A DNA stretch of 64,000 bases from Haloarcula pelagica (GCF_030127105.1 NZ_CP126161.1:3224001-3288000); one strand, 5' to 3'. Numbered from the stretch's first letter, positions 35,624 through 45,521 are shown. The notes: generated by a model from the letters alone, not told the origin. Numbers and translations are program-made.

Positions 35624-36919
35624 TCAGTGCTCGCCGCGGATCTCGGCCATGTGGTCGATGCGCTGCTGGACGAGCTCCGCCGTCCCGATGTCGTGGCGGA
35701 CCCGAAGCCCCTCGGTGCCGGCCCGTTCGAGCGCGTCCTCGGCGATCGTCTCTGCCTCGCTGATGCTGTCGGCGATGCCGACGACGGCATACGAGCGCGA
35801 CGTGGTGGTGTAGATGCCGTCCTCGCGCTGATCGACGCTGGCGTAGAACAACAGCGCGTCGCCAGCGTTGTCCTCGTCGATGGTCACCCGTGCGCCTGCT
35901 TCCGGATCGGTCGGGTAGCCGTCGGGAACGGCGTACTTACACACGGTCGCCTTGGGCTGGAAGGACAGCTGTGGCAGCGCTTCCTCGTCCCGGGCGGCGG
36001 TCAACACGTCGAGGAACGGGGTGTTCAGCACGGGGAGCGTGTTCATCGCCTCGGGGTCGCCAAAGCGGGCGTTGAACTCCACGACTTTCGGCCCCTCGCT
36101 GGTGAGCATGAACTGGCCGTAGAGGACGCCCTTGTATCCGTCCAGGGCCTCGACGGTCGCCTCGATCACGTCGACGGCGGCCATGTAGTCGCCCTCGTCC
36201 ATGAACGGTAGTTCGAGGCCGGCGTCGGTGTAACTCCCCATCCCGCCGGTGTTTGGCCCCTCGTCGCCCTCGTAGGCCCGTTTGTGGTCCTGGACGGCCG
36301 GCGTGACGCGGACCTCGCCGTTGGCGACGAACGCCTGGACGGTGAACTCCTCGCCGACGAGACGCTCTTCGAGGACGATCCGGTCGTAGCCCGACTCGCG
36401 GATGTACTCCTTGGCTTCCGCTTTGGTGATCTGGTCGCCCGTGACACGGACGCCCTTCCCGCCAGTGAGGCCGGCGGGCTTGATCGCCAGGTCGCCCTCG
36501 TAGTCGTCGACGTACTCGCAGGCGGCCTCCATGTCGTCGAAGGTCGCGAAGTCCGGACAGCCCGGGATGTCGTTGTCACGCATGAACCGCCGCTGGAAGG
36601 CTTTGTCCGTCTCGATGCGGGCCTCGGCCTCCTGTGGGCCGAAGGCGTAGACGCCGGCGTCGTCAAGCGCGTCGGCGACGCCCGCGGCCAGCGGTGCCTC
36701 CGGACCGACGACGGCGAGCGTCGCGTCGACCTCGCGAGCGTAGGTCGTCACGGCCGTCGGGTTGGTCGTATCGAGCGTCTCGAACCCCTCGGCCAGCGCG
36801 GCGATTCCGGGGTTACGGTTGCCGGCACAGGCGTAGAGGTCGGCGTCGGACACCGCGAGCGCACGCGCGACGGCGTGTTCGCGGCCGCCGCCGCCCACGA
36901 GCAGCACAGTCTCTGTCAT
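35624..36919 (-). CDS. purD: Phosphoribosylamine-glycine ligase
   Basis: Second step of purine synthesis: phosphoribosylamine + glycine + ATP gives GAR. The 431-residue ATP-grasp enzyme opens with LVGGGGREHA (about 6-15). It has GPEAPLAAGVADAL (about 73-86), KPAGLTGGKGV (about 147-157), GPNTGGMGSY and FNARFGDPE (about 276-284). The length matches bacterial PurD. Divergent from the DUF255 gene. Confidence 0.97.
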   Translation of the reverse strand: MTETVLLVGGGGREHAVARALAVSDADLYACAGNRNPGIAALAEGFETLDTTNPTAVTTYAREVDATLAVVGPEAPLAAGVADALDDAGVYAFGPQEAEARIETDKAFQRRFMRDNDIPGCPDFATFDDMEAACEYVDDYEGDLAIKPAGLTGGKGVRVTGDQITKAEAKEYIRESGYDRIVLEERLVGEEFTVQAFVANGEVRVTPAVQDHKRAYEGDEGPNTGGMGSYTDAGLELPFMDEGDYMAAVDVIEATVEALDGYKGVLYGQFMLTSEGPKVVEFNARFGDPEAMNTLPVLNTPFLDVLTAARDEEALPQLSFQPKATVCKYAVPDGYPTDPEAGARVTIDEDNAGDALLFYASVDQREDGIYTTTSRSYAVVGIADSISEAETIAEDALERAGTEGLRVRHDIGTAELVQQRIDHMAEIRGEH

Positions 36920-37021
36920 ATCCGAAGCCGCGACGGGAACGGACGTAAGTATTGCTCTCTCGGTGCGCGCCGGTGGCTGCCCGGCGCGTCCCTTTTCCCC
37001 GCGGCACTCCGAGGGGGAGCC

Positions 37022-39211
37022 ATGAGCGACACGCCCACGTCACGGAACCGTCTGGACGAGGCACAGAGTCCGTATCTCCGTCAGCACGCCGACAACCCCG
37101 TCAACTGGCAGCCATGGGACCAGCAGGCACTCGACGCCGCCCGCGAGCAGGAGAAACCGATCTTCCTCTCGATCGGCTACGCCGCCTGTCACTGGTGTCA
37201 CGTCATGGAGGAGGAGAGCTTCCAGGACGAGGAGACGGCTGCCCTCCTCAACGAGAAGTTCGTCCCGATCAAAGTCGATCGGGAGGAACGGCCCGACATC
37301 GACAGCGTCTACATGAGCATCTGCCAGCAGGTGACCGGCGGGGGCGGGTGGCCGCTGTCGGCTTGGCTCACACCGGAGGGCAAGCCCTTCTACGTCGGGA
37401 CCTACTTCCCGCCCGAGGAGAAGCGCGGCCAGCCCGGGTTCGGCGACCTGCTGGAGCGACTGGCCGAGTCGTGGGCGGACCCCGAGGACCGCGCGGAGAT
37501 GGAGAACCGCGCCCAGCAGTGGACCGACGCCATCGAGAGCGATCTGGAGGCGACGCCGGCCGACCCCGAGGACCCCGCCGAGGACCTGATCCAGACTGCT
37601 GCGACCATCGCCCACCGCGGTGCCGACCGCCAGGACGGCGGCTGGGGCTCGGGCGGGCCGAAGTTCCCCCAGACTGGACGGCTCCACGCGCTCCTTCGCG
37701 CTCACGCCGACGGCGGGTCGCCCGGCGATTCGGGGACCGCCCCGTCACAGCGTGACGACAGCGACGGAGACGACGACAGCTACCTCGCCGTCGTCGAGGA
37801 GACGCTCGACGTGATGGCCGATCGGGGGCTGTACGACCACGTCGGTGGCGGCTTCCACCGCTACTCGACGGACCAGCAGTGGGCAGTCCCCCACTTCGAG
37901 AAGATGCTGTACGACAACGCCGAGATCCCGCGGGCCTTCCTCGCGGGCTACCAGGCCGTCGGCTCCGAACGGTACGCCAGCGTCGTCCGGGAGACGTTCG
38001 CGTTCGTCCAGCGGGAACTCCAGCACGACGACGGTGGCTTCTTCAGCACGCTGGACGCGGTGAGCCGGCCGCCGGGAACCGATGCCGGTGCCGCCACCGA
38101 GGAGGGAGCGTTCTACGTCTGGACGCCCGACCAGGTCCACGACGCCGTCGACGACGAGACCACCACGGAGCTGTTCTGTGAGTACTACGGCGTCACAGGC
38201 CGCGGCAACTTCGAGGGGGCGACCGTGCTGGGCGTTCGCAAACCGCTCCCGGTACTGGCCGAGGAGTTCGAGATGACCGAGGGCGAGGTCACCGAGCGCC
38301 TGGAGACGGCCCTCGACGAGACGTTCGCCGCCCGGCAGGACCGGCCCCGACCGGCCCGCGACGAGAAGATCCTCGCGGGGTGGAACGGGCTGATGATCCG
38401 CGCGCTGGCCGAGGGCGCGATGGTCCTCGACGACGCCTACGCCGACGTGGCGGCCGACGCGCTGTCGTTCGTCCGGGAACACCTCTGGGACGCCGCCGAA
38501 GGGCGACTCTCCCGGCGGTACAAGGACGGCGACGTAGCGATCGACGGCTATCTCGAAGACTACGCGTTCCTGGGCCGTGGCGCGCTGGCGCTGTTCGAGG
38601 CGACCGGCGAGGTCGACCACCTCGCGTTCGCGATGGAACTGGCCGAGGCGATCACCGAGGCGTTCCGGGACGACGGCGAGGAGACGCTGTATTTCACGCC
38701 GACCGGCGGCGAGGCGCTGGTCGCTCGACCGCAGGAACTCACCGACCAGTCGACGCCGTCTAGCACCGGCGTCGCCGTCGACCTCCTGCTCGCGCTCGAT
38801 CACTTCCGGGCCGACGACCGCTTCGAAGGCGTCGCAGAGGGGGTCGTCCGGACCCACGCGAACCGGGTCTCCGCGAACCCGCTCCAGCACGCCTCGCTCA
38901 CGCTGGCGACAGACACCTACGAGCAGGGGTCGCTCGAACTGACGCTCGTCTGTGACCCGACCGAACCGCCGACCGAGTGGGTCGAGACGCTCGCGGGGAC
39001 GTACGTCCCGCGGCGACTCGTCGCCTGGCGCCCGGCCGACGAGGGGGCGTTCGACGCGTGGCTCGACGCGCTGGAACTGGCCGAGGCACCGCCGATCTGG
39101 GCCGGTCGTGACCGAGCAGACGGCGAGCCGACGGTCTACGCCTGCCGGAACTTCGCGTGTTCGCCGCCACGACACGACCTGGCGGCGGCGCTAGAGTGGG
39201 GCCAGGGCTGA
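37022..39211 (+). CDS. DUF255 thioredoxin-domain protein (YyaL/spermatogenesis-associated 20-like)
   Basis: 729 residues. The N-terminal thioredoxin-like domain (about 5-170) has RLDEAQSPYLRQHADNPVNW and the CHWCHVME redox motif (about 59-66). A six-hairpin glycosidase-like (alpha/alpha)6 domain follows (about 200-700), with the HVGGGFHRYSTD and ILAGWNGLMIRAL blocks. The family is widespread but its biochemical role is unclear; a redox-linked sugar function has been proposed. A small thioredoxin-like gene converges on it 15 bases away. Confidence 0.92.
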   Translation: MSDTPTSRNRLDEAQSPYLRQHADNPVNWQPWDQQALDAAREQEKPIFLSIGYAACHWCHVMEEESFQDEETAALLNEKFVPIKVDREERPDIDSVYMSICQQVTGGGGWPLSAWLTPEGKPFYVGTYFPPEEKRGQPGFGDLLERLAESWADPEDRAEMENRAQQWTDAIESDLEATPADPEDPAEDLIQTAATIAHRGADRQDGGWGSGGPKFPQTGRLHALLRAHADGGSPGDSGTAPSQRDDSDGDDDSYLAVVEETLDVMADRGLYDHVGGGFHRYSTDQQWAVPHFEKMLYDNAEIPRAFLAGYQAVGSERYASVVRETFAFVQRELQHDDGGFFSTLDAVSRPPGTDAGAATEEGAFYVWTPDQVHDAVDDETTTELFCEYYGVTGRGNFEGATVLGVRKPLPVLAEEFEMTEGEVTERLETALDETFAARQDRPRPARDEKILAGWNGLMIRALAEGAMVLDDAYADVAADALSFVREHLWDAAEGRLSRRYKDGDVAIDGYLEDYAFLGRGALALFEATGEVDHLAFAMELAEAITEAFRDDGEETLYFTPTGGEALVARPQELTDQSTPSSTGVAVDLLLALDHFRADDRFEGVAEGVVRTHANRVSANPLQHASLTLATDTYEQGSLELTLVCDPTEPPTEWVETLAGTYVPRRLVAWRPADEGAFDAWLDALELAEAPPIWAGRDRADGEPTVYACRNFACSPPRHDLAAALEWGQG

Positions 39212-39226
39212 TCCCAAAGAAGCCGG

Positions 39227-39622
39227 CTACTCCAGCGCGGCCTCGATCTCGTCGGCCAGGTACACCAGGATCGGGACGGGTTCCTCCTCGACGAAGCGGG
39301 CGATCTCCTCGCCGTCGCGTTCGACGACGACGGTCGGGATGTATTCGATCTCGTAGGCATCGACGGCTTCGCCGGTCTTGGAGCCGTCCTCTTCCTTCTC
39401 GACGGGGTAGTGGTAGATCTGTGCGTCCGGAATCCCGGCCGCTTCGAGTGCCGCCCCGAAATCGGGGAGCTGAGCGCGACAGTCCTTACACCAGTCCCCG
39501 CCCCAGATCTTGAAGATCAGGTCGTCACGGTGGCGTTTCAGCACGTCGATCGAGTCGCTGTAGGCGTCCTCGACCCACACCGGGTTCGGCTCCATCGTCT
39601 CCAGTCGCTCCGAGTCGCTCAT
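39227..39622 (-). CDS. Thioredoxin-family protein
   Basis: 131 residues. The redox motif WCKDC (Cys pair about 43 and 46) replaces the WCGPC of classic thioredoxin. The cis-Pro is in YIPTVVV (about 100-106), preceded by a loop extension (PVEKEEDGSKTGE). It is most like the TlpA/thiol-disulfide relay proteins, but without a signal peptide. Start ATG 39622 (MSDSERLETM) is preferred to the upstream candidate. Substrate unknown. Confidence 0.85.
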   Translation of the reverse strand: MSDSERLETMEPNPVWVEDAYSDSIDVLKRHRDDLIFKIWGGDWCKDCRAQLPDFGAALEAAGIPDAQIYHYPVEKEEDGSKTGEAVDAYEIEYIPTVVVERDGEEIARFVEEEPVPILVYLADEIEAALE

Positions 39623-39661
39623 GGCACCCGGTAACGGACCCACCGGCTTGAAGTTCCCGGC

Positions 39662-40093
39662 TCACTCGCCGTCCTCGCCCGACAGCCGCTCGCGCAGGAT
39701 CGACCGGTGACAGCGTTTGGACGGCCCTTCGAAACAGACCAGGACGAGCGATTCCTCGGCGGCGAGTCGCTCCCGGAGGTCGGTAAGCGCCGCCCGTGGT
39801 GCGTCCTCGGTGTCCAGATACGTCCGGTATCGCTCGGCGAACTCCGTCTCCTCCCAGGCGGCGTTGTGCGCGCCCTCGTCGCACATCCCGCCCCGTTTGA
39901 ACTCCGCTGTGACCCGTTTCGTCTCCGCGAGCAGATCGGCGGGCGGTCCCAGGTCCGGGACGTTCTCGTCGACCGTAGCGTGGAACCAGCCTGTCGGTTC
40001 CCGGACGACGCCGACCAGCGTCTCGTCGCCGTCCAGGTCGGCGAGTCCGTGCTGGAGCGCGGCGACGTAGGTGTCGCCGACGGTCCCGGTCAT
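39662..40093 (-). CDS. DUF488 family protein
   Basis: 143 residues, start ATG 40093 (MTGTVGDTYVAAL). The C-terminal block LVCFEGPSKRCHRSIL, with the paired Cys and CHR, is diagnostic of DUF488. The aromatic YRTYLD segment is also present. The function of the family is unknown. It shares a divergent 107-base region with cysK. Confidence 0.8.
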   Translation of the reverse strand: MTGTVGDTYVAALQHGLADLDGDETLVGVVREPTGWFHATVDENVPDLGPPADLLAETKRVTAEFKRGGMCDEGAHNAAWEETEFAERYRTYLDTEDAPRAALTDLRERLAAEESLVLVCFEGPSKRCHRSILRERLSGEDGE

Positions 40094-40200
40094 ACCCGGG
40101 GTGTCGCCCAGCCAGCGGAAAAGCCTGCCGCCACCGGCGACCCCCATCACGGTTTGGGGGCTCCAGTAGGGGTTTAGGCCCCCGTGGCGTACCCGGAGTC

Positions 40201-41112
40201 ATGCACGACTCGATCCTCGACACCATCGGTTCTCCCCTGGTGTCGGTCGACGCGCCGGCGGGGGCGACGGTCGCCGCCAAAGTCGAATCGTTCAACCCCG
40301 GTGGCTCCGCCAAGGACCGGCCGGCGAAGTTCATGATCGAGCGGGCCGAACGCGACGGCGACCTCTCGACCGGGGACACGCTCGTCGAACCGACAAGCGG
40401 CAACACCGGCATCGGGATGGCGATGGTCGGCGCGGTCAAGGGGTACGACGTGGTGCTCGTGATGCCGTCCTCGAAGTCGCCCGAGCGCCGCCAGATCATG
40501 ACGGCCTACGGCGCCGAGATCGAACTCGTCGATGGCGACATCTCGGCGGCCAAGGACAGGGCCGACGAGCTGACAGACCGGGACGGCTACGTCCAGTTGC
40601 GCCAGTTCGACAACCCCGCGAACCCACAGTCCCACTACGAGACGACCGGCGCCGAGATCGTCGAACAGGTCGGCGACCGGACCGTCGACGCTCTCGTGGC
40701 GGGTGTCGGCACGGGCGGGACGATCAGCGGCACCGGCCGGCGGCTCAGGGAGGCCTTTCCCAACATGGACGTAGTCGCCGTCGAGCCCGCGGACAACGCC
40801 GTCCTCTCGGGGCTGGAACCGGGGACCGGCGAGGACAGTTTCCAGGGCATGGGACCGGGCTTTGTCAGCCCCAACACCGATGTCGACCTCATCGACGAGG
40901 TGCTCACCGTCGAACTCGACGAGGCCGAAACCGAGTGCCGCCGCCTGGCTCGCGAGGAGGGAGTCCTCGTCGGGCAGTCCTCCGGCGCCTCGAACCTCGC
41001 CGCCCGCGAGTGGGCACAGCGGCTACTCGACGACGGCGTCGCGGACCCGCTGGTCGTCACGGTCTACTGGGACAGCGGCGAGCGGTACATGTCGACCGGG
41101 ATGTTCGACTAA
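40201..41112 (+). CDS. cysK: Cysteine synthase (O-acetylserine sulfhydrylase)
   Basis: PLP enzyme that replaces the acetyl group of O-acetylserine with sulfide. The 303-residue product has the PLP lysine in GGSAKDRPA (K38), the substrate loop EPTSGNTG (about 63-70) and the phosphate-binding GVGTGGTISG (about 164-173). The family's PxxSxxR loop appears as PSSKSPERRQ. The usual length and ATG 40201 agree. Its stop overlaps the convergent regulator's stop. Confidence 0.93.
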   Translation: MHDSILDTIGSPLVSVDAPAGATVAAKVESFNPGGSAKDRPAKFMIERAERDGDLSTGDTLVEPTSGNTGIGMAMVGAVKGYDVVLVMPSSKSPERRQIMTAYGAEIELVDGDISAAKDRADELTDRDGYVQLRQFDNPANPQSHYETTGAEIVEQVGDRTVDALVAGVGTGGTISGTGRRLREAFPNMDVVAVEPADNAVLSGLEPGTGEDSFQGMGPGFVSPNTDVDLIDEVLTVELDEAETECRRLAREEGVLVGQSSGASNLAAREWAQRLLDDGVADPLVVTVYWDSGERYMSTGMFD

Positions 41113-41870
41113 TCCAGCGGCTCGGCGGTCGCCCTGTAGGACTCGTATTCGGCCCGCGCCCACTCGTTCATCGCCGCCGTCCCGTTCGTGACGACGCCCT
41201 TGATCCCCGACTCGGTGTAGACGACCAGCCCACTGACTGGACCGTCGGGCGTTCGCGCGGTCCAGACCGCGTAGGGGACCGACTCGTCGGTGACGTACAG
41301 CCCGAGGTCGTCCGCCGTCCGGAGCCGCTCGAACCCCTCGGCGTACTCCCGCCGGAGCGCGTCGACGACGGCCTCGGTCAGGACCAACTCGACGGTCGTC
41401 CCGGTCTCGACGAGTCCGGCCACAGTTTCGGTGTACTGCGGGATGACGGCCGGCCCCGTCCCACGGAACTCGGTCGCCCCGGCGACCAGTTCGGTGTTGT
41501 GGTCGACCGGTGCCTGCGGTGCCTCGGGCGTCGCTTCCAGCACTGTCGCACCGTCGAGGGCGGCCGGCGGAATCGTGGTGTCTGCTGGCAAGGGTTCCAG
41601 AACCGGCTGGGCGGTCTGGAGCGTCCGCGTCCGGGACACGAACTGGTCGTATGCCTCGCCGACGTGCCGGCCGGCGTACGTCGCTTGGTAGGCGCTTCCG
41701 TCGCGGCTGACGAGCCCTTCCTCGCGGAGTGACTCGATGGCTCTGTCGACGGTCGACCGGGCGACATCGGTCGCGTCGACGAGTTCCGGCTTCGTCCGTG
41801 GCTCCGTCAGCAGGTCGAGAAACTCCCGTCGCCTGGCGACGGTATCGACGAACGCAGGTGGGTCTCCCAT
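41109..41870 (-). CDS. Winged-helix transcription regulator with FilR1-type middle domain
   Basis: 253 residues. An N-terminal winged helix (about 10-70, DATDVARSTVDRAIESLREEGLV) precedes a C-terminal domain (about 125-250, VELVLTEAVVDALRR, GVVTNG). That domain resembles the middle domain of methanogenesis regulator FilR1 (DUF1724). Such haloarchaeal regulators are numerous and their ligands mostly unknown. Start ATG 41870. The gene may act on itself or on its surroundings; no operator can be defined. Confidence 0.8.
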   Translation of the reverse strand: MGDPPAFVDTVARRREFLDLLTEPRTKPELVDATDVARSTVDRAIESLREEGLVSRDGSAYQATYAGRHVGEAYDQFVSRTRTLQTAQPVLEPLPADTTIPPAALDGATVLEATPEAPQAPVDHNTELVAGATEFRGTGPAVIPQYTETVAGLVETGTTVELVLTEAVVDALRREYAEGFERLRTADDLGLYVTDESVPYAVWTARTPDGPVSGLVVYTESGIKGVVTNGTAAMNEWARAEYESYRATAEPLD

Positions 41871-41994
41871 CGGCAGTTTACTCTAAGTGATTGAATAAGA
41901 AGCCATCGTCTCATACGAGGACCGTGTCACTCTCGCCGGTCGTCGTCCGTTCGTCCCGCGGTTTTTCGCGGGGTGGGAGAACTACCGGACAGTC

Positions 41995-42003
41995 GATATA
42001 AGT
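41995..42003 (+). promoter_or_regulatory. Orphan TATA-like element with no downstream gene
   Basis: GATATAAGT on the plus strand predicts a transcript starting near 42026. Only a 4-codon frame (ATG GGT CCG TGG TAA) and the 3' end of an opposite-strand gene lie ahead of it. The 240-base gap 41871-42110 otherwise holds nothing I can call. Confidence 0.3.
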
Positions 42004-42110
42004 AGGTTCGAACGCCTGGGCTTCTGATGGGTCCGTGGTAACTGCGGCCCCCGCGAGTGGTCACGTCCGTCCGGACATGCCTCTGACACTCGACCACTCG
42101 TCGAACGATT

Positions 42111-42608
42111 CTACGCACCGAACTCCTCGCCCGTGACACGGACGACAAGCGTCTCCTCGACCGCCCGGAGGTCGTACTCCGGGATGACCTCGCCCGTCCG
42201 CGTGACCAGCATGGGTTCGACGAGCCGTGGCGGGCGCTGCGTGTCGGGGTCGTCCGGGTCCGTCGCGTCCGACTGATCCTCGACGCCGTAGACCATCAGG
42301 AAGCGGTCGGTCTCGTCGGACGTGACGGCGTCGTCTCTGATCGCCGCCGCCAGATCGCGGGAGAGCCACTCGTTCTCGCTGATCGACGGTTCCTTGACGA
42401 GCGCGGCGTCGACGAACCGGACGAGATACCAGTTCAGGTCGTTCAGCAGCGCGACGGCGGCACCCAGACTCACCGTCTCGACCGCGACGGTGTTCTCGAA
42501 CGGTTCGCGCAGGTCGTACGTCGCCAGCGCGTTCCTGGCCGTTTCGCGGGAGAGGAGTTCGTACCGGAGGTTCACCTCGTCGTCGCCGACGAGACAGACC
42601 TGTGTCAT
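42111..42608 (-). CDS. DUF5804-like haloarchaeal protein
   Basis: 165-residue acidic protein starting MTQVCLVGDDEVNLRYELLS. Internal blocks LREPFENTVAVETVSLGAAV and LLNDLNWYLVRFVD match my recollection of the haloarchaeal DUF5804 family. No catalytic motif is evident. It lies 27 bases after a glycosyltransferase gene on the same strand and may be cotranscribed. Function unknown. Confidence 0.65.
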   Translation of the reverse strand: MTQVCLVGDDEVNLRYELLSRETARNALATYDLREPFENTVAVETVSLGAAVALLNDLNWYLVRFVDAALVKEPSISENEWLSRDLAAAIRDDAVTSDETDRFLMVYGVEDQSDATDPDDPDTQRPPRLVEPMLVTRTGEVIPEYDLRAVEETLVVRVTGEEFGA

Positions 42609-42635
42609 TGTCGGAGACAGACCGCCTGCCCCGAT

Positions 42636-43574
42636 TTAGCTTTCGGTGGCGGGGCCGGCATCGATCACTTCGACATCGAACAGCGAGCGCCATCGGTACC
42701 GGCGTCCGCCCCAGACGAACGACTGGCGGGCCAGTGCGTAGACGAACAGCGGTGCCTGTGCGAGCGCGGCCGGATACGCCAGCAGGACCGTCCACCGCCG
42801 GATTCCGAAGGCCAGGTACACCGCCGCACAGAACAGCGTCGTCCCGATCAGCCCTAGAAGCGGTGCGAGCAGGCAGCCGACCGCGACGAGGGTCCCCAGT
42901 GCGGTCCCGACGACCAACTCGCGGCGCCCGTGGTACCACGCGATCTGGATGAAGCGGACGTGACGCTCCAGCGAGGCCCGGATCGAACCGCCGATACGTA
43001 CCGTCCGTACCCGCCTGACCGCGTGGAACGAGCAGAACTCCGAGAGCAGTCCGTCGTCGCTGACCGACCGGCGGAGATCGGCCAGGAAGGCGGCCTCGTC
43101 GATGTCAGACCGGTCGAAGACGAGCGAACCGCCCCACGCCAGATCTGCCCCGTAGACGCCGCCGGTCCCGGCCAGCGCGTACAGCGGTTCCGCAAGGTAC
43201 GAGAGCGGGTCGGTGCCCACGAACTGTGGGAGTTCGGTGGTGGGTCCGTGGGTCTCGTAGTCCGCCAGGAGTGTCCCGAGCCAGCCTTCGGGATGGTAGA
43301 AGTCGTCGTCCGTCCAGACGAGCCGGTCGTGTGCCGCAGCGTCCATCCCCACGGCGATGGCGTTTGCCTTCCCGGAACAACCTTCCGGGTCGCCGGCCGG
43401 GACAGCCCGGACCTGCTCGCCGTACTCGGCCGCCTGTGTCGCTGCCGGATCGTCGTCGTCGTCACAGACCACCAGCAACTCGTCGCCCGCGCGAAGCTGG
43501 CCGACGATCTCGGAGACCACGTCGGTCCGGCGGCAGGTCGGCAACAGGACGCTCGTCCGGGGCGGGGTTCCCAT
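42636..43574 (-). CDS. Family 2 glycosyltransferase, membrane-anchored
   Basis: 312 residues. The GT-A fold opens with SVLLPTCRR, then an acidic cluster CDDDDDPA, and the nucleotide-sugar DxD-type motif VWTDDDFYHPEGW (about 86-98). Two or three C-terminal membrane helices (about 222-275) tether it. It probably adds a sugar to a polyprenyl or membrane-linked acceptor; donor and acceptor are unknown. It stands between S-adenosylmethionine synthetase and the DUF5804-like gene. Confidence 0.85.
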   Translation of the reverse strand: MGTPPRTSVLLPTCRRTDVVSEIVGQLRAGDELLVVCDDDDDPAATQAAEYGEQVRAVPAGDPEGCSGKANAIAVGMDAAAHDRLVWTDDDFYHPEGWLGTLLADYETHGPTTELPQFVGTDPLSYLAEPLYALAGTGGVYGADLAWGGSLVFDRSDIDEAAFLADLRRSVSDDGLLSEFCSFHAVRRVRTVRIGGSIRASLERHVRFIQIAWYHGRRELVVGTALGTLVAVGCLLAPLLGLIGTTLFCAAVYLAFGIRRWTVLLAYPAALAQAPLFVYALARQSFVWGGRRYRWRSLFDVEVIDAGPATES

Positions 43575-43628
43575 CTCTGTCCAGCCTAGCCGATCGGCAC
43601 GCTTGAACGCTCCCGTTTCGTCCGGGAG

Positions 43629-44831
43629 TCAGAACGTCGCGGTCTCGCCCTCGATGACCTGCCGAGTGATGTCGGTCACGTCCGCGAGTTCCTCGTCGAC
43701 GGCCGCGCGGACCTCGTCCTCGATGTCGCCGACCGCGACGCCGTCCTCGGTGACGAGCATCGCGTCGGCGACGTGGGGGTCGTCGATGGGCGACCCGATC
43801 TGGGAGAGCAGTCGGACCTGAAGCTGACGGATGCCGTCGACCTCGTCGACGACGGACTCGGCGATCGAGGTCGAGAGGAGGTTGTAGATCTTCCCGATGT
43901 GGTTGACCGGGTTCTTCCCCGAGGTGGCCTCCATGCTCATCGGGCGGTTCGGCGTGATGAGGCCGTTGGCGCGGTTGCCGCGGCCGACGGAGCCGTCGTC
44001 ACCCTGCTCGGCGCTGGTCCCGGTCGTCGTCAGGTAGATGGACTCCTCGTCGTAGTCGTCGGCCGTGTTGACGTGGACCGAGACCTCCCGGTCGGTGTAC
44101 TCCGTCGCGAGATCGGCGACGTACGCGCGGACGTTCGCGACCGCGTCCTTGTACGCCGAGAGGTCGGCGACGTGTTCGTCGACCATGGCGACCGCGACGG
44201 TCACGTCGATGTGGTCACCCTCGCGTTTGCCCATCACCTTCACGTCCTCGCCGACGACGGGGTTCTCGGCGGCGTACTCCCCGGTGAGGCGGCGTTCGGT
44301 GTTGTAGACGATCTGCTCGGTCTCTGAGAGGGGCGCGTGGCCGACGCCGTAACTCGTGTCGTTGGCCATCGGGACGGCGGCCTCCTCGCCGAAGACGGTC
44401 TGGAGATCGCCCGACCCCTCGCCCAGTTGCACGTCGACGATGATGTCCGAGCCGATATCGAGGTGGGGGAACTGCTCGTCGAGGTACTCACGGGCGGCCT
44501 CCAGGGCGAGGCGCTCCGCGGGGATCCGGGTCCCTTCGTAGGTCTTGGTCGCGCGGCCGACGATGAGCAGATAGATCGGTTCGAGCACTTCGCCGCCGCC
44601 GTAGGCGGGCGCGGCGGTGCCGGCGACGAGTTGCGTCTCGTCGGTGTTGTAGTGGAGGACTTTGCCGACGCGGTCGATGTACGCGGTCGCCAGCCGTCGG
44701 GAGACGCTCTCTGCGACGCCGTCACAGATAGAGTCCGGGTGACCGATCCCCTTCCGCTCGACGATCTCGACTTCCTGGTCCTCGACCGCCAGCCCGCTTT
44801 CGGGCTGGACGTGGATGTTCCGGTCGGTCAT
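43629..44831 (-). CDS. mat: Archaeal-type methionine adenosyltransferase
   Basis: Makes S-adenosylmethionine from methionine and ATP. The 400-residue product belongs to the archaeal family that is distinct from bacterial MetK. It has [18 protein letters not shown] (about 25-42), [10 protein letters not shown] (about 163-172) and the central [23 protein letters not shown] segment. Length and acidic character match. ATG 44831 lies about 40 bases after an A/T-rich element (AGTTATAG), giving a short leader. Confidence 0.95.
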   Translation of the reverse strand: MTDRNIHVQPESGLAVEDQEVEIVERKGIGHPDSICDGVAESVSRRLATAYIDRVGKVLHYNTDETQLVAGTAAPAYGGGEVLEPIYLLIVGRATKTYEGTRIPAERLALEAAREYLDEQFPHLDIGSDIIVDVQLGEGSGDLQTVFGEEAAVPMANDTSYGVGHAPLSETEQIVYNTERRLTGEYAAENPVVGEDVKVMGKREGDHIDVTVAVAMVDEHVADLSAYKDAVANVRAYVADLATEYTDREVSVHVNTADDYDEESIYLTTTGTSAEQGDDGSVGRGNRANGLITPNRPMSMEATSGKNPVNHIGKIYNLLSTSIAESVVDEVDGIRQLQVRLLSQIGSPIDDPHVADAMLVTEDGVAVGDIEDEVRAAVDEELADVTDITRQVIEGETATF

Positions 44832-44897
44832 TATCGCGTAGTTCGCCGGGGTGGGTTCTATAACTTACGGGAAGTGACTGCCGTCGAAAAATAACTC

Positions 44898-45440
44898 TCA
44901 AGAATCTTCGAGCAGCATGCCGAGATACGACGTGCGACGCTGGTCCGCCGGATCGAGTCCCAGGTCCCGGAGCACGTCGTACGCGCCCTCGCGCGCGGCG
45001 TCGATGTCGGCTTCGGCCCCGACCTCGGTTTCGACCTCCACGTGCTCGCCGACGCCCTCGACGGCGTCGAGCGTGATCGTGTACCCGTCGTAGCTGTAGA
45101 ATCGACGGTCCTTCCGGACGGTGGCGACCGGATCGAACCCGAGGTTCTGGAACACCGAGTCGGCGTCGTCCCCGTCGTCGACGCCCGTCTCGACTTCCGC
45201 TCTCGTCTTTGACTCCTCGTCGACCAGCGGCCCCTTGTAGGTCATCCGTGCCGTCGTCTCGTCCGCACGGGTCTCGCGGCGGACGCGCAGCGCCTCGTCG
45301 GTCTCGGCGAAGTCCCTGTGGGGCGCGTCGTAGTAGGTGTCTTCCTGGACGACCGTGCCGGTCAGTTCCGCCCCGAGGTCGGCGAGTCGGTCCGCGACCG
45401 TCGCCAGGTGGGCCGGGACCTTCACTTCCACTTCGTACAT
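44898..45440 (-). CDS. cyaB: CYTH-domain protein (class IV adenylyl cyclase/thiamine triphosphatase-like)
   Basis: 180 residues beginning MYEVEVKV, with the ExExK signature at about 3-7. Conserved Arg and Lys patches follow (ALRVRRETR, MTYKGP). The fold hydrolyses or cyclises triphosphates inside a beta tunnel. Archaeal members are annotated class IV adenylyl cyclase, but triphosphatase activity is equally possible. Start ATG 45440. Shares a divergent promoter region with the threonine dehydratase. Confidence 0.85.
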   Translation of the reverse strand: MYEVEVKVPAHLATVADRLADLGAELTGTVVQEDTYYDAPHRDFAETDEALRVRRETRADETTARMTYKGPLVDEESKTRAEVETGVDDGDDADSVFQNLGFDPVATVRKDRRFYSYDGYTITLDAVEGVGEHVEVETEVGAEADIDAAREGAYDVLRDLGLDPADQRRTSYLGMLLEDS

Positions 45441-45521
45441 GTGGTCGGGGACGGCGGAGACGGTGAAAAAGCGCCTGTTTCGACCGCGGGGTTTACTGTC
45501 TCCCGGGCCACGTGAGGGTGT

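Noticed and set aside
41927-42148. 73-codon minus-strand frame
   Set aside because: Arg/Ser-rich, overlaps a real gene end and lacks a promoter.
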